Assembly: GCF_913773735.1 (NCBI RefSeq)
Contig: NZ_CAJYEB010000023.1
Coordinates: forward strand, 124,001-188,000
Reading direction: 5' to 3'
Source of the DNA: an uncultured Massilia sp.
Lineage (GTDB): Bacteria; Pseudomonadota; Gammaproteobacteria; Burkholderiales; Burkholderiaceae_D
Length of the DNA: 64,000 bases
A model generated the notes under the pieces. The model was not told the origin of the DNA and did not search any database. It was given only the letters and a program-made list of their open reading frames with translations. Below, piece by piece: positions 9,150 through 19,682 of this stretch. A program made the translations under genes and the position numbers. The first letter of the stretch is position 1. Each line of letters opens with the position of its first letter.

Positions 9150-10655
9150 ATGAACTACGACGGCAAGACCGCACTGGTACTGGGGCTCGGCGAATCGGGC
9201 CTGGCGATGGCGCAATGGCTCGCGCGCCGCGGCGCGCGCGTGCGCGTGGCCGACACGCGCGCCGAGCCGGCGCGCCTGCCGGCATTGCGCGCGGCCGTGC
9301 CGGACGCGCAGTTCGTCGCCGGCGCGTTCGACGCGGCGCTGCTGGAGGACGCCGAGGGCATCGACTTCGTCGCCGTCAGCCCGGGCCTGGCGCCGCAGCG
9401 CGAACTGGCCGCCATCGCGCCGGCCGCCGCCGCGCGCGGCATCCCGCTGTGGGGCGAAATCGAACTGTTCGCCCAGGCGCTGGCCGCGCTGAAGCAGGAG
9501 CGCGGCTACGCGCCGAAGGTCATCGCGATCACGGGCACCAACGGCAAGACCACCGTCACCAGCATCACCGGCCTGCTGTGCCGCCGCGCCGGCCTCACGA
9601 CGCAGGTCGCCGGCAACATCAGCCCGGCCGCGCTGGACGTGCTACGCGAGGTGCTGGACAAGGACGCGCTGCCGCAGGCCTGGGTGCTGGAACTGTCCAG
9701 CTTCCAGCTGCATACCACCTCCAGCCTCGACGCGGATGCCGCGACGGTGCTGAACCTGACCCAGGACCACCTGGACTGGCACGGCAGCATGGCCGCCTAC
9801 GCCGCCGACAAGGCGCGCATCTTCGGCCCGCGCACCGTGCGCGTGCTGAACCGCGACGACGACCTCGTCATGGGCATGGCGGCGCCCGAGGCGCAGGTGG
9901 TCACCTTCGGCACCGGCGAGCCGGATGCGCCGGGCAGCTTCGGCCTCGTGAACGAACGCGGCGTGCTGTGGCTGGCGAACGCCAGCCCGGCCGAGGAACC
10001 CGAGAAGAAGCGCAAAAAGAATGAGGTGGCCGAACCGGTCGACCTGTTCGTCAACCGCATGATGCCGGCCGACGCGCTGCGCATCCGCGGCCTGCACAAC
10101 GCGGCCAACGCGCTGGCCGCGCTTGCGCTGTGCCGCGCCGTCGGCCTGCCGCTGGCGCCGCTGCTGCACGGCCTGCGCGACTACGCGGGCGAGCCGCACC
10201 GCGTCGAACTGGTGACCAGCATCGACGGCGTCGAGTACTACGACGATTCCAAGGGCACCAACGTCGGCGCCACCGTCGCCGCGCTGGAAGGCCTGGGCAA
10301 GACCTTCGGCGAGTCGGACCGCCAGATCCTCCTGATCGCGGGCGGCGACGGCAAGGGCCAGGACTTCGCGCCGCTGGCCGGCCCGTGCTCGCGCTACGTG
10401 AAGGCGGTGCTCCTGATCGGCCGCGACGCCGCGGCGATCCGCGCCGCCATCGCGCCGAGCGGCGTGCCGTGCTTCGACCTGGACGACCTGCCGCAGGCGG
10501 TGCGGCGCGGCGCCGGCCTGGCGAAATCCGGTGACGTGGTGCTGTTGTCGCCGGCCTGCGCCAGCCTGGACATGTTCACCAACTACGCGCATCGCGCCCA
10601 GGTGTTCGTGGACGCCGTGCGCGACATCGCGCTCGAGAAGGGACAGGACCTCTGA
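9150..10655 (+). CDS. murD: UDP-MurNAc-L-alanine:D-glutamate ligase MurD
   Basis: A 501-residue Mur ligase that adds D-glutamate to UDP-MurNAc-L-Ala. There is an N-terminal Rossmann domain with LVLGLGESG, the ATP loop GTNGKTT near residue 129, and SNG/HRVE-type C-terminal motifs ([24 protein letters not shown]). It is longer than the E. coli enzyme, partly because of a charged segment with [10 protein letters not shown] at about residues 286-298 in the central domain. A 16-base gap follows mraY; the stop overlaps ftsW by one base. Confidence 0.96.
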   Translation: MNYDGKTALVLGLGESGLAMAQWLARRGARVRVADTRAEPARLPALRAAVPDAQFVAGAFDAALLEDAEGIDFVAVSPGLAPQRELAAIAPAAAARGIPLWGEIELFAQALAALKQERGYAPKVIAITGTNGKTTVTSITGLLCRRAGLTTQVAGNISPAALDVLREVLDKDALPQAWVLELSSFQLHTTSSLDADAATVLNLTQDHLDWHGSMAAYAADKARIFGPRTVRVLNRDDDLVMGMAAPEAQVVTFGTGEPDAPGSFGLVNERGVLWLANASPAEEPEKKRKKNEVAEPVDLFVNRMMPADALRIRGLHNAANALAALALCRAVGLPLAPLLHGLRDYAGEPHRVELVTSIDGVEYYDDSKGTNVGATVAALEGLGKTFGESDRQILLIAGGDGKGQDFAPLAGPCSRYVKAVLLIGRDAAAIRAAIAPSGVPCFDLDDLPQAVRRGAGLAKSGDVVLLSPACASLDMFTNYAHRAQVFVDAVRDIALEKGQDL

Positions 10656-11884
10656 TGGCCTTCCAGATCCCCTTCAAGTTCGGCAGCGGCGCGGGCGATG
10701 CGACCATCGCGACGCGCGCGCGGCCGTCGCGCATGATGGAATACGACCAGCCGCTGGTGTGGGTCGTGCTGCTGCTCATGCTGTTCGGGATGGTGATGGT
10801 GTACTCGGCCTCGATCGCGCTGCCGGACTCGCCCAAGTTCGCCTACCTGGCCGGCAAGAACAATTACTTCCTGCTGCGCCAGGCCATGTTCATCGCCGTC
10901 TCGCTGGTGGCCGGCCTGTTCGTGTTCCGCATCCCGGTCGCCACCTGGCAGCGCTTCGCGCCGCTGATGTTCGTCGGCACCCTGGTCCTGCTGGCCCTGG
11001 TGCTGGTGCCGGGCGTGGGCGTCTCGGTCAACGGCGCGCGCCGCTGGCTGCCGCTGAAGATCATGCAGATGCAGCCGTCCGAGATCATGAAGGTGGTCGC
11101 GGTGCTGTACGCGGCCGACTTCACCGTGCGCAAGCAGCAGTACATGCACAAGCTGACCAAGGGCTTCATGCCGATGGCCGCCGCGATGGCGCTGGTCGGC
11201 GGCCTGCTGATGCTCGAGCCCGACCTGGGCGCGTTCGGCGTGGTGGTCTGCATCTCGATGGGCATCCTGTTCCTGGGCGGCTTCAACATGATCTGGTTCG
11301 GCGGCATCGGCGCCATCCTGGTGCTGGTGTTCTCGACCATCATCGCGCTGTCGCCGTTCCGCCGCGCGCGCATGTTCGCCTACATGAACCCGTGGGAAGA
11401 GGGCAATGCGCTGGACAAGGCCTACCAGCTGACGCACTCGCTGATCGCCTTCGGCCGCGGCGAGTTCTTCGGCGTGGGCCTGGGCGGCAGCGTGGAAAAG
11501 CTGCACTACCTGCCGGAGGCGCATACCGACTTCATCATGGCCGTGATCGGCGAGGAACTGGGCCTGGCCGGCGTGCTGGTCGTGATCGGCCTGTTCTACT
11601 GGCTGGTCAAGCGCGCCTTCGACATCGGCCGCCAGGCGATCGCGCTGGAGCAGCATTTCGCCGGCCTGGCCGCCAAGGGCATCGGCATCTGGCTGGGCGT
11701 GCAGGTGTTCATCAACATGGGCGTGAACCTCGGCCTGCTGCCGACCAAGGGCCTGACGCTGCCGCTGATGAGCTACGGCGGCTCGGGCATCCTGTTCAAC
11801 TGCGTCGGCCTGGCGATCCTGCTGCGCATCGATTACGAGAACCGCGTGCGCATGCGCGGCGGGCGCCAGGGAGCCCCCAAATGA
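10655..11884 (+). CDS. ftsW: Septal peptidoglycan glycosyltransferase FtsW
   Basis: A 409-residue SEDS-family polytopic membrane protein with about ten helices. It polymerises lipid II at the septum in complex with FtsI. Family motifs include MVMVYSAS in the first helix, [16 protein letters not shown], the catalytic-region LEPDLG, and the C-terminal [22 protein letters not shown] at 10655 overlaps the murD TGA by one base, and the stop overlaps murG by 4 bases. Confidence 0.96.
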   Translation: MAFQIPFKFGSGAGDATIATRARPSRMMEYDQPLVWVVLLLMLFGMVMVYSASIALPDSPKFAYLAGKNNYFLLRQAMFIAVSLVAGLFVFRIPVATWQRFAPLMFVGTLVLLALVLVPGVGVSVNGARRWLPLKIMQMQPSEIMKVVAVLYAADFTVRKQQYMHKLTKGFMPMAAAMALVGGLLMLEPDLGAFGVVVCISMGILFLGGFNMIWFGGIGAILVLVFSTIIALSPFRRARMFAYMNPWEEGNALDKAYQLTHSLIAFGRGEFFGVGLGGSVEKLHYLPEAHTDFIMAVIGEELGLAGVLVVIGLFYWLVKRAFDIGRQAIALEQHFAGLAAKGIGIWLGVQVFINMGVNLGLLPTKGLTLPLMSYGGSGILFNCVGLAILLRIDYENRVRMRGGRQGAPK

Positions 11885-12963
11885 GCAAGAAACTGATGAT
11901 CATGGCGGCCGGCACCGGCGGCCACATTTTCCCCGGCATCGCGATCGCGCAGGAGATGCGCGCGCGCGGCTGGGACGTCTCGTGGCTGGGCACCGCCCAC
12001 GGCATGGAAGGCGAGATCGTGCCAAAGCACGGCATCCCGATGGACCGCATCGACTTCGCCGGCATGCGCGGCAAGGGCCTGGGCCACACGGTGCGCGGCG
12101 CGTTCAAGCTGCTCGCCAGCTTCGGCGCCGTGCGCCGCTACCTGGCCGCGCGCAAGCCCGACGTGGTGCTGGGCATGGGCGGCTACGTGACGGTGCCGGG
12201 GGGCCTGATGGCGCGGTCGCGCGACCTGCCGCTGGCGCTGGTGAACGCCGACGCCGCGCTGCTGTTGTCGAACAAGACCCTGGCGCCGCTGGCCGACCGC
12301 GTGCTGTTCGGCTTCCCGGCCGACTTCGGCAAGGCCGCGCACAAGGCGGTCGTCACCGGCAACCCGGTGCGCAAGGAAATCCTCGACATGCTGCCCCCGG
12401 GCCGCCGCTTCGCCAACCGCACCGGCCCGCTGAACGTGCTGGTCGTGGGCGGCAGCCTGGGCGCCAGGGTGCTCAACGACAGCGTGCCGGCCGCGCTGGC
12501 GCTGATCCCCGAGGGCCTGCGCCCGGTCGTCACGCACCAGTCGGGCAAGAAGAACATCGACGCGCTGCGCGCCGCCTACGCCGGCGCCGGCGTGCAGGCC
12601 AACGTGGTCGACTTCATCGACGACATGGCGGCCGAATACGCGAACGCCGACCTGGTGATCTGCCGCGCCGGCGCCATCACGGTGTCGGAGCTGACGGCGG
12701 CCGGCGTGGCCAGCGTGCTGGTGCCGTTCGTGGCCAGCACCACCAGCCACCAGCGCGACAACGCGACCTGGATGGACGGGCAGAAGGCGGCGGTGCACCT
12801 GCCCCAGGGCGAATTGACCCCGCAGCGGCTGGCCCAGCTGCTGCAGGTAACCAGCCGCGACGACTGCCTGGCGATGGCCGAGGCGGCGCAGGCGGTGGGC
12901 AGGCGCGACGCCAACGCGGCGATCGCGAACGTATTGGAAGAACTGGCGACGAAGCGACAATGA
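11881..12963 (+). CDS. murG: Lipid II synthase MurG
   Basis: A 360-residue GT-B glycosyltransferase that transfers GlcNAc from UDP-GlcNAc to lipid I on the inner face of the membrane. The N-terminal [11 protein letters not shown] loop, [19 protein letters not shown] and the donor-binding [12 protein letters not shown] are all visible. ATG at 11881 overlaps ftsW by 4 bases; in-frame sequence further upstream lies inside ftsW and is not credible. The stop overlaps murC by 4 bases. Confidence 0.97.
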   Translation: MSKKLMIMAAGTGGHIFPGIAIAQEMRARGWDVSWLGTAHGMEGEIVPKHGIPMDRIDFAGMRGKGLGHTVRGAFKLLASFGAVRRYLAARKPDVVLGMGGYVTVPGGLMARSRDLPLALVNADAALLLSNKTLAPLADRVLFGFPADFGKAAHKAVVTGNPVRKEILDMLPPGRRFANRTGPLNVLVVGGSLGARVLNDSVPAALALIPEGLRPVVTHQSGKKNIDALRAAYAGAGVQANVVDFIDDMAAEYANADLVICRAGAITVSELTAAGVASVLVPFVASTTSHQRDNATWMDGQKAAVHLPQGELTPQRLAQLLQVTSRDDCLAMAEAAQAVGRRDANAAIANVLEELATKRQ

Positions 12964-14357
12964 AGCATAAAATCAAACACATCCATTTCGTCGGCATCGG
13001 CGGCAGCGGCATGAGCGGCATCGCCGAGGTGCTGCTCAACCTCGGCTACAAGGTGTCGGGCTCGGACCTGGCGGCGAACGCGGCCAGCCAGCGCCTGCAG
13101 GAACTGGGCGCCAGCGTCAGCATCGGCCATGCGGCCGAGCACATCCTGGGCGCCGACGCCGTCGTGACCTCGACGGCGGTGAACGAGGCGAATCCGGAAG
13201 TGGTGGCGGCGCGCGCCGCCAAGATCCCCATCGTGCCGCGCGCGATCATGCTGGGCGAACTGATGCGCCTGAAGCGCGGCATCGCCATCGCCGGCACCCA
13301 CGGCAAGACCACCACCACCAGCCTGGTGGCGTCGGTGCTGGCCCAGGGCGGCCTGGACCCGACCTTCGTCATCGGCGGGCGCCTGAACAGCGCCGGCGCC
13401 AACGCCAAGCTGGGCACCGGCGACTACATCGTGGCCGAGGCCGACGAGTCGGACGCGTCGTTCCTGAACCTGTCGCCGATGATCGAGGTGATCACCAACA
13501 TCGACGCCGACCACATGGACACCTACGAGCACGACTTCGAGAAGCTCAAGGGCGCGTTCGTCAACTTCACGCACCGCCTGCCGTTCTACGGCCGCGCCAT
13601 GATGTGCATCGACGACGCCACCGTGCGCGCCATCCTGCCGCAGGTGACCAAGCCGGTGACGACCTACGGCTTCTCGGAAGACGCCGAGGTGCGCGCGCTG
13701 AACGCCCACGCCGAGGGCGTCAGGATGCACTTCACCGTGCGCCAGGAAGGCTATCCGGACACCGCCTTCGTGCTGAACCAGCCGGGCATGCACAACGTCC
13801 TGAACGCCTGCTCGGCGATCGCGATCGCGCGCGAGATCGGCGTGCCGGACGAAGCCACGGCCCAGGGCCTGGCCGAGTTCCGCGGCGTCGGCCGGCGCTT
13901 CACGCGCTGGGGCGAGGTCGACCTGCCGGGCGGCGGCAGCTTCACGCTGGTGGACGACTACGGCCACCACCCGGTCGAGGCCCAGGTGACCGTGGCCGCG
14001 GCGCGCGCCGCCTACCCGGGCCGGCGCCTGGTGCTGGCCTTCCAGCCGCACCGCTACACCCGCACGCGCGACCTGTTCGAGGATTTCGTCAAGGTGCTGG
14101 GCGCGCCCGACGTGCTGCTGCTGGCCGAGGTGTACGCGGCCGGCGAGAGCCCGATCGTGGCCGCCGACGGCCGCGCCCTGGCGCGCGCGCTGCGCGCCGG
14201 CGGCAAGGTCGAGCCGGTCTTCGTCGAATCGATCGCCGACATGCCGGCGACCATCCTCGACATCGCGCGCGACGGCGACGTCGTGCTGACCATGGGCGCG
14301 GGCTCGATCGGCGGCGTTCCCCAACAACTGACTTCGCATCAAAAGGTGGCATCGTGA
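12960..14357 (+). CDS. murC: UDP-MurNAc:L-alanine ligase MurC
   Basis: A 465-residue Mur ligase that performs the first amino acid addition in the peptidoglycan precursor pathway. It has the N-terminal [16 protein letters not shown] Rossmann motif, the ATP loop [10 protein letters not shown] at about residue 112, [10 protein letters not shown], and DDYGHHPVE in the C-terminal domain. Start at ATG 12960 gives a 4-base overlap with murG. Length is normal. Confidence 0.97.
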   Translation: MKHKIKHIHFVGIGGSGMSGIAEVLLNLGYKVSGSDLAANAASQRLQELGASVSIGHAAEHILGADAVVTSTAVNEANPEVVAARAAKIPIVPRAIMLGELMRLKRGIAIAGTHGKTTTTSLVASVLAQGGLDPTFVIGGRLNSAGANAKLGTGDYIVAEADESDASFLNLSPMIEVITNIDADHMDTYEHDFEKLKGAFVNFTHRLPFYGRAMMCIDDATVRAILPQVTKPVTTYGFSEDAEVRALNAHAEGVRMHFTVRQEGYPDTAFVLNQPGMHNVLNACSAIAIAREIGVPDEATAQGLAEFRGVGRRFTRWGEVDLPGGGSFTLVDDYGHHPVEAQVTVAAARAAYPGRRLVLAFQPHRYTRTRDLFEDFVKVLGAPDVLLLAEVYAAGESPIVAADGRALARALRAGGKVEPVFVESIADMPATILDIARDGDVVLTMGAGSIGGVPQQLTSHQKVAS

Positions 14358-15334
14358 GCACTACTACCCCCTCCGACATCGAGGGCCTGGGCAAGGTCGG
14401 CGTCCTGCTGGGCGGCCGTTCCGCCGAGCGCGAGATTTCCCTCATTTCCGGCAACGGCGTGCTGCAGGCGCTGCGCAGCAAGGGCATCGATGCCCATCCG
14501 TTCGATCCGGCCGAACGCTCGCTGGCCGAGCTGGCCGCGGAAAAATTCGACCGCGTGTTCATCGCGCTGCACGGCCGCTACGGCGAGGACGGCACCCTGC
14601 AGGGCGCGCTCGAGCTGCTCGGCATCCCGTACACCGGCAGCGGCGTGATGGCGTCGTCGGTCGGCATGGACAAGATCGCCACCAAGATCATCTGGCTGGC
14701 GCACGGCGTGCCGACGCCGAAGTACGCCACCATCGGCCCGGACACGGACCTGGACGCCGTGGCGGCCGAACTGGGCCTGCCGCTCATCGTCAAGCCGCCG
14801 CTCGAAGGCTCCACCATCGGCATCACCAAGGTGACCGAGGCGGCGCAGCTGCGCGCGGCGGTGGACCTGGCGCGCCAGTTCGACAAGGTGGTGCTGGCCG
14901 AGCAGTTCATCCAGGGCCGCGAGTTCTCGGTGCCGGTGCTGGGCACGGGCGCGCAGGCGCGCGCGCTGCCGGTCATCGAGATCGTGGCGCCGGAAGGCAA
15001 CTACGACTACCAGAACAAGTACTTCACGGACGACACCAAGTACCATTGCCCGGCGCCGCTGGACGAGGCGACCACGCGGGCGATCCAGGCCCACGTGGAG
15101 AACGCCTACCGCGCGCTCGGCTGCGAAGGCTGGAGCCGCATCGACGTGCTGCTGCGCGCGTCGGACAACGCGCCGTTCCTGCTGGAGGTGAACACCTCGC
15201 CGGGCATGACCACGCACTCGCTGGTGCCGATGGCCGCGCGCGCCGAAGGGACCAGCTACGAGGACCTGTGCGTGCAGATCCTGCGTTCGGCCAGCCTGAA
15301 GACCGGCCAGGCCAACCCGGCCGCCAGGGCCTGA
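14354..15334 (+). CDS. ddl: D-alanine:D-alanine ligase
   Basis: A 326-residue ATP-grasp enzyme that makes the D-Ala-D-Ala dipeptide used by Mur[16 protein letters not shown] at the N-terminus, the glycine-rich loop [10 protein letters not shown], and [14 protein letters not shown] near the C-terminus identify it; it is the DdlB type that sits in division clusters. The GTG start at 14354 overlaps the murC stop by 4 bases and has an AAAGGTGG ribosome site; no suitable ATG exists nearby in frame. ftsQ follows after 21 bases. Confidence 0.95.
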   Translation: MSTTTPSDIEGLGKVGVLLGGRSAEREISLISGNGVLQALRSKGIDAHPFDPAERSLAELAAEKFDRVFIALHGRYGEDGTLQGALELLGIPYTGSGVMASSVGMDKIATKIIWLAHGVPTPKYATIGPDTDLDAVAAELGLPLIVKPPLEGSTIGITKVTEAAQLRAAVDLARQFDKVVLAEQFIQGREFSVPVLGTGAQARALPVIEIVAPEGNYDYQNKYFTDDTKYHCPAPLDEATTRAIQAHVENAYRALGCEGWSRIDVLLRASDNAPFLLEVNTSPGMTTHSLVPMAARAEGTSYEDLCVQILRSASLKTGQANPAARA

Positions 15335-15355
15335 CGGGGAAGCGAAGGAAGAACG

Positions 15356-16174
15356 ATGTGGCAAGACGTGCGAGCCCTGAACGCAACCGCCAGCGCGATC
15401 ACCGCGCTGACGCTGCTCGCGGGCGTGGCATCCGGCGTGTGGTGGCTGTCGCAGCGCCCGATGTTCACCCTGCGCGCGGTGCGTGTCGAGAGCATGTACG
15501 GGCTGGACCTGCAGCACGTGAACGAACTGACGGTGCGCAACGGCGTGCTGGGGAAGATCCGCGGGAACTTCTTCACGACCGACCTGGAGCAGGTGCGCAC
15601 GACCTTCGAGGCGGTGCCGTGGGTGCGCAAGGCAACCGTGCGCCGCGAATGGCCGAACCAGTTGATCGTGGCCGTCGAGGAGCACGAGGCGCTCGGCACC
15701 TGGGGCGAGGACGGACGCCTGCTGTCGGTGAAGGGCGACGTGTTCACCGCCAACCTGGCCGAGGCCGACGACGACCACGAACTGCCTGCGTTCGATGGTC
15801 CGGAGGGCAGCGAGAAGGAAGTGCTGGCGCGCTTCGCGGAACTGCGCGGCTGGTTCGCGCCGATCCGCCTGGTGCCGGCGTCGATCAGCCTGTCGAACCG
15901 CTACGCCTGGACGGTCAGGCTGGACAACGGCATGAGCGTGGAGCTGGGGCGCGAGAAGGACAAGAACACGCTCAAGGGCCGCGTGCAGCGCCTGGTGAGC
16001 ATCTACCCCCAGCTGACCGCGCGCCTGCAGGAAGGACGGATCGACACGATCGACATGCGTTATCCGAACGGGCTGGCGCTGTCGTCGGCGGCGCTGAGCG
16101 TGCCGGCCGACGCCACCAAGCCGGTCAAGGCGGCAAAGAAAAAAGCAGTCAACAAAACAACAAAACAAACCTAA
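15356..16174 (+). CDS. ftsQ: Cell division protein FtsQ
   Basis: A 272-residue bitopic protein. A short cytoplasmic N-terminus leads into one membrane helix at about residues 13-31, then a POTRA domain (FTLRAVRVESMYGL and following) and a beta domain with VPWVRKATVRREWPNQLIVAVEEHEALGTW spread over residues 84-120, the typical FtsQ core. The C-terminus ends in a Lys/Thr-rich tail. FtsQ scaffolds FtsL and FtsB in the periplasm. An AAGGAAG ribosome site precedes the ATG. Confidence 0.95.
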   Translation: MWQDVRALNATASAITALTLLAGVASGVWWLSQRPMFTLRAVRVESMYGLDLQHVNELTVRNGVLGKIRGNFFTTDLEQVRTTFEAVPWVRKATVRREWPNQLIVAVEEHEALGTWGEDGRLLSVKGDVFTANLAEADDDHELPAFDGPEGSEKEVLARFAELRGWFAPIRLVPASISLSNRYAWTVRLDNGMSVELGREKDKNTLKGRVQRLVSIYPQLTARLQEGRIDTIDMRYPNGLALSSAALSVPADATKPVKAAKKKAVNKTTKQT

Positions 16175-16196
16175 TTCTTAGCAGGCGACAGCAAAC

Positions 16197-17429
16197 ATGA
16201 CCAAAGACGCAAAGAACCTGATCGTCGGCCTCGACATCGGCACCTCGAAGGTGGTGGCGGTGGTGGCCGAGGTGATGGCCGATGGGCGCCACGAAGTGAT
16301 CGGACTCGGCCAGCACGAGTCCAAGGGCCTGAAGAAAGGCGTCGTCGTGAACATCGAGGCGACCGTCGAGTCGATCCAGCGCGCGCTCGAGGAAGCGGAG
16401 CTGATGGCCGACTGCAAGATCCGCAACGTCTACGCGGGCATCGCCGGCAGCCATATCCGCTCGTTCAACTCGAGCGGCATGGTCGCGATCAAGGACAAGG
16501 AGGTCACGTCCGCCGACGTGGCGCGCGTGATCGAGACGGCCAAGGCGGTGAACATCGCCACCGACCAGCAGTTGCTGCACACGGTGCCGCAGGAATTCAT
16601 CGTCGACAACCAGGAGGACGTGCGCGAGCCGATCGGGATGAGCGGCATCCGCCTGGAAGTGCGCGTGCACATTGTTACAGGTGCGGTGTCGGCCGTGCAA
16701 AATATTGTAAAGTGCGTGCGCCGTTGCGGTCTCGAGGTCTCGGACCTGATCCTGCAGCCGATGGCGTCGGCCGATTCGGTCCTGACGGGCGACGAGAAAG
16801 AGCTGGGCGTGGTACTCATTGACATCGGCGGCGGCACCACCGACATCGCGGTGTTCTCGGACGGCGCGATCCGCCACACCGCCGTGATCCCGATCGCCGG
16901 CGACCAGATCACCAGCGACATCGCGATGGCACTGCGCACGCCGACCGGCGAGGCCGAGGAGATCAAGATCCGCTACGGCGTGGCCAAGCAGGTGCTGGCC
17001 GATCCGGGCGAGACGCTCGAAGTGCCGGGGCTGGGCGACCGCGGTCCGCGTTCGCTGTCGCGCCAGGCGCTGGCGGCCGTGATCGAGCCGCGCGTCGAGG
17101 AACTGTTCGCGATGGCGCACCAGGTCGTGCGCGAATCCGGCTACGAAGGCGTGCTGTCGTCAGGGATCGTGCTGACGGGCGGCTCCTCGATCATGCCGGG
17201 CATGATCGAGATGGCCGAGGACATCTTTTTGAAACCGGCGCGCCTGGGCACGCCGGAGTACCGCGGCCAGCTGGCCGACGTGGTGCGCAGTCCGCGCTAC
17301 GCGACCGTGCTTGGCCTGCTGCTGGAAGCGAAGAAGCAGTACCTGCGTGGCCACATCGTCACGCGCCAGGATGGATCGGTGAAGGCGGTGTGGCAGCGCA
17401 TGAAGGAGTGGTTCCTGGGGAATTTCTGA
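16197..17429 (+). CDS. ftsA: Cell division protein FtsA
   Basis: A 410-residue actin-like ATPase that tethers FtsZ to the membrane. The phosphate-1 motif GLDIGTSKVVAVV, the phosphate-2 motif DIGGGTTDIAVF and the adenosine motif LTGGSSIMPG are in place. The extreme C-terminus (VWQRMKEWFLGNF) is an amphipathic helix of the kind that inserts into the membrane. It follows ftsQ by 22 bases and is separated from ftsZ by 225 bases that hold a promoter. Confidence 0.97.
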   Translation: MTKDAKNLIVGLDIGTSKVVAVVAEVMADGRHEVIGLGQHESKGLKKGVVVNIEATVESIQRALEEAELMADCKIRNVYAGIAGSHIRSFNSSGMVAIKDKEVTSADVARVIETAKAVNIATDQQLLHTVPQEFIVDNQEDVREPIGMSGIRLEVRVHIVTGAVSAVQNIVKCVRRCGLEVSDLILQPMASADSVLTGDEKELGVVLIDIGGGTTDIAVFSDGAIRHTAVIPIAGDQITSDIAMALRTPTGEAEEIKIRYGVAKQVLADPGETLEVPGLGDRGPRSLSRQALAAVIEPRVEELFAMAHQVVRESGYEGVLSSGIVLTGGSSIMPGMIEMAEDIFLKPARLGTPEYRGQLADVVRSPRYATVLGLLLEAKKQYLRGHIVTRQDGSVKAVWQRMKEWFLGNF

Positions 17430-17541
17430 AGCGAGACCCCGAAGGACCGGCACAGGCGGCGGCAATTCGCGGCTGGGGTGCATCGATTGCAACGCGTGGC
17501 AGGTTTTTCGCGGTTTCGGATACACGTGGTAACGGTTTTTC

Positions 17542-17571
17542 TTGGTAGCGCATCGTAAATATTTTTAAAAT
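17542..17571 (+). promoter_or_regulatory. Candidate ftsZ promoter
   Basis: TTGGTA (17542-17547) and TAAAAT (17566-17571) are 18 bases apart in the AT-rich part of the 225-base ftsA-ftsZ gap. A separate promoter would let FtsZ be made at a higher level than the rest of the cluster, as is common. The match is moderate at -35 and good at -10. Confidence 0.5.
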
Positions 17572-17654
17572 ACAGGCGCGTTTCCAATCTCGAGGGCTGA
17601 CGACGTCGCGTGAGCGCTGGGGCTTGGAAACGGTCTCTGAATTAGGAGTTCATC

Positions 17655-18851
17655 ATGGAGTTCGATATGGTCGATAACGCAGCACTGGGCACGGTCATCA
17701 AGGTCGTCGGCGTTGGCGGCGCGGGTGGCAATGCGGTCCAGCATATGATCAACAAGGGCATGTCGGGCGTCGAGTTCATCGCCGCGAACACCGACTCCCA
17801 GGCGCTGGCTGCGTCCAGCGCCCACAACATCATCCAGATCGGCGATTCCGGCCTGGGCGCAGGCATGCGCCCGGACGTCGGCCGCCAGCTGGCCGAGCAA
17901 TCGCGCTCGCGCATCGAGGATGCGCTGCGCGGCGCGCACATGGTCTTCATCGCGGCCGGCATGGGCGGCGGCACCGGCACCGGCGCCGCCCCGATCGTGG
18001 CCGAAGTGGCCAAGACCATGGGCGCGCTCACGGTCGCCGTCGTGTCCAAGCCGTTCTCCTACGAAGGCCGCAAGTGCATGGACGTGGCCGAGCTGGGCCT
18101 GGAAGAGCTGAGCAAGCACGTCGACTCGCTGATCGTGATCCTGAACGAGAAGCTGGAAGAGATCTACGAGGACGACTCGATGCTGGAGTGGATGAAGCAT
18201 GCGGACGACGTGCTGAACAACGCCGTCGCCGGTATTGCCGAGATCATCAACGTCCCGGGCCACATCAACGTCGACTTCAACGACGTCAAGACCATCATGA
18301 GCGAGCAGGGCAAGGCCATGATGGGCACCGCCACCGCCGCCGGCGTGGACCGCGCACGCATCGCCGCCGAGCAGGCCGTCGCTTCGCCGCTGCTGGACGG
18401 CATCGACCTGTCGGGCGCTCGCGGCGTGCTGGTGAACGTGACCGCCTCGCGCGGCCTGAAGGGCAAGGAAATCAAGGAAGTCATGGCCGCCGTGCGCGCC
18501 TTCGCCGCCGAGGACGCGGCGATCGCCCAGGGCATCGCCTACGACGACGCGATGGGCGACGAACTGCGCGTGACCGTGGTGGCGACGGGCCTGGGCCGCA
18601 ACAAGGCCGCCATCTCCCTGGTCCAGCCGCAGCAGGTGCTGCGCACCGGCACCTACAACACGCCGGTGATGGGCGCCTCGACCGTGCCGACCGCCGGCAT
18701 GGGCATGGGCGCGATCCCGGGCACCGCCGAGGGCCTGAAGCAGCCGGCCGTATGGCGCCGCGAACAGGCATCCGAGCAGGTGCGCGCGATGCAGAACAAC
18801 GGCGTCGAAACCTACGACATCCCGGCCTTCCTGCGCAAGCAGGCCGACTGA
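17655..18851 (+). CDS. ftsZ: Cell division GTPase FtsZ
   Basis: A 398-residue tubulin homologue that polymerises into the Z ring. VVGVGGAGGNAV opens the GTP-binding domain and the tubulin signature GGGTGTGAAP is at about residues 106-115. A variable linker of about 50 residues leads to the conserved C-terminal peptide YDIPAFLRKQ, which binds FtsA and ZipA-type partners. The ribosome site AGGAG (17644-17648) is strong. A terminator follows at 18908. Confidence 0.98.
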   Translation: MEFDMVDNAALGTVIKVVGVGGAGGNAVQHMINKGMSGVEFIAANTDSQALAASSAHNIIQIGDSGLGAGMRPDVGRQLAEQSRSRIEDALRGAHMVFIAAGMGGGTGTGAAPIVAEVAKTMGALTVAVVSKPFSYEGRKCMDVAELGLEELSKHVDSLIVILNEKLEEIYEDDSMLEWMKHADDVLNNAVAGIAEIINVPGHINVDFNDVKTIMSEQGKAMMGTATAAGVDRARIAAEQAVASPLLDGIDLSGARGVLVNVTASRGLKGKEIKEVMAAVRAFAAEDAAIAQGIAYDDAMGDELRVTVVATGLGRNKAAISLVQPQQVLRTGTYNTPVMGASTVPTAGMGMGAIPGTAEGLKQPAVWRREQASEQVRAMQNNGVETYDIPAFLRKQAD

Positions 18852-18907
18852 GCTCCCAGCCAACCAAGAAAAAACCAGCCGGCTGACCACCGGCACTCCA
18901 TGATGCG

Positions 18908-18944
18908 AGGCCAGCACCGCCCAGGCGGTCCTGGCCTTTCGTTT
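18908..18944 (+). terminator. Rho-independent terminator after ftsZ
   Basis: AGGCCAG at 18908 pairs with CTGGCCT at 18931, enclosing a second perfect pairing ACCGCC/GGCGGT, and is followed by TTTCGTTT. It lies 57 bases after the ftsZ stop and marks the end of the dcw transcription unit. Confidence 0.8.
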
Positions 18945-18953
18945 ATCCCACCT

Positions 18954-19053
18954 CAAACCGGGGTCAGAGCCCGGGTCAGAGCCCGAATTTTGGAAACTAA
19001 CTCGGTGCAATTGCCAAAAACCGGGCTCTGACCCCGGCTCTGACCCCGGTTTG
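18954..19053. repeat. 100-bp inverted repeat with GGGTCAGAGCC motifs
   Basis: Two 40-base arms (18954-18993 and 19014-19053) are nearly perfect reverse complements, about 37 of 40 positions. Each arm contains two tandem copies of a GGGTCAGAGCC motif. The loop of about 20 bases is unique. This resembles the palindromic units mobilised by REP-associated tyrosine transposases, but no such transposase is in the window. Confidence 0.8.
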
Positions 19054-19103
19054 TTGGGGATCAGGCATACTTGCGGGTTCTGATAACGAGATTGAGGATT
19101 TCC

Positions 19104-19607
19104 ATGACCATCCAGATCGGCGACCACCTGCCAGACGGCACCCTGGCCGAATTCATCGAGACCGAGACCGAGGGCTGCGCGCTCGGCCCGAACACCTTCC
19201 AGGTCGCGGACCTCGTGCGCGGCAAGACCATCGCCATCCTCGGCCTGCCGGGCGCGTTCACGCCGACCTGCTCGAACCAGCACCTGCCGGGCTACATCCG
19301 CCTGGCCGACGCGTTCAAGGCCAAGGGTGTCGACGAGATCTGGTGCGTGTCCGTCAACGACGCCTTCGTGATGGGCGCCTGGGGCCGCGACCAGAAAGCC
19401 ACCGGCATCGTGCGCATGATGGCCGACGGCAGCGCCACCTTCACCAAGGCCCTCGGCCTGGAATTCGACCTGGTCGCCAAGGGCATGGGCGTGCGCTCCA
19501 AGCGCTATTCGATGCTGGTGCAGGACGGCGTGGTCAAGCAGCTGAACGTCGAGACGGCTGGCTTCGACGTCTCGTCGGCCGAGAAGCTGCTCGAGCAACT
19601 CGGTTAA
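19104..19607 (+). CDS. Peroxiredoxin, Prx5 type
   Basis: A 167-residue thiol peroxidase expected to reduce hydrogen and alkyl peroxides in the cytoplasm. The active-site segment PGAFTPTCSNQHLPGY places the peroxidatic cysteine at Cys56; Cys25 and Cys81 are the only other cysteines and either could resolve, or an external thiol may. The ATG at 19104 gives the family N-terminus MTIQIGDHLPDGTL. It follows the inverted repeat at 18954 and has its own terminator at 19627. Confidence 0.92.
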   Translation: MTIQIGDHLPDGTLAEFIETETEGCALGPNTFQVADLVRGKTIAILGLPGAFTPTCSNQHLPGYIRLADAFKAKGVDEIWCVSVNDAFVMGAWGRDQKATGIVRMMADGSATFTKALGLEFDLVAKGMGVRSKRYSMLVQDGVVKQLNVETAGFDVSSAEKLLEQLG

Positions 19608-19626
19608 ACCGGACGCCGTCCACCCG

Positions 19627-19656
19627 ACGGCGCGGCGCGCCTGCCGCGCCGTTTTT
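19627..19656 (+). terminator. Rho-independent terminator after the peroxiredoxin gene
   Basis: A perfect 10-bp stem (19627-19636 with 19643-19652) with a 6-base loop runs into TTTTTC. It separates the peroxiredoxin from the acetyltransferase gene. Confidence 0.8.
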
Positions 19657-19682
19657 CGTCGCCACCGCAGCCAGCCCCGACC

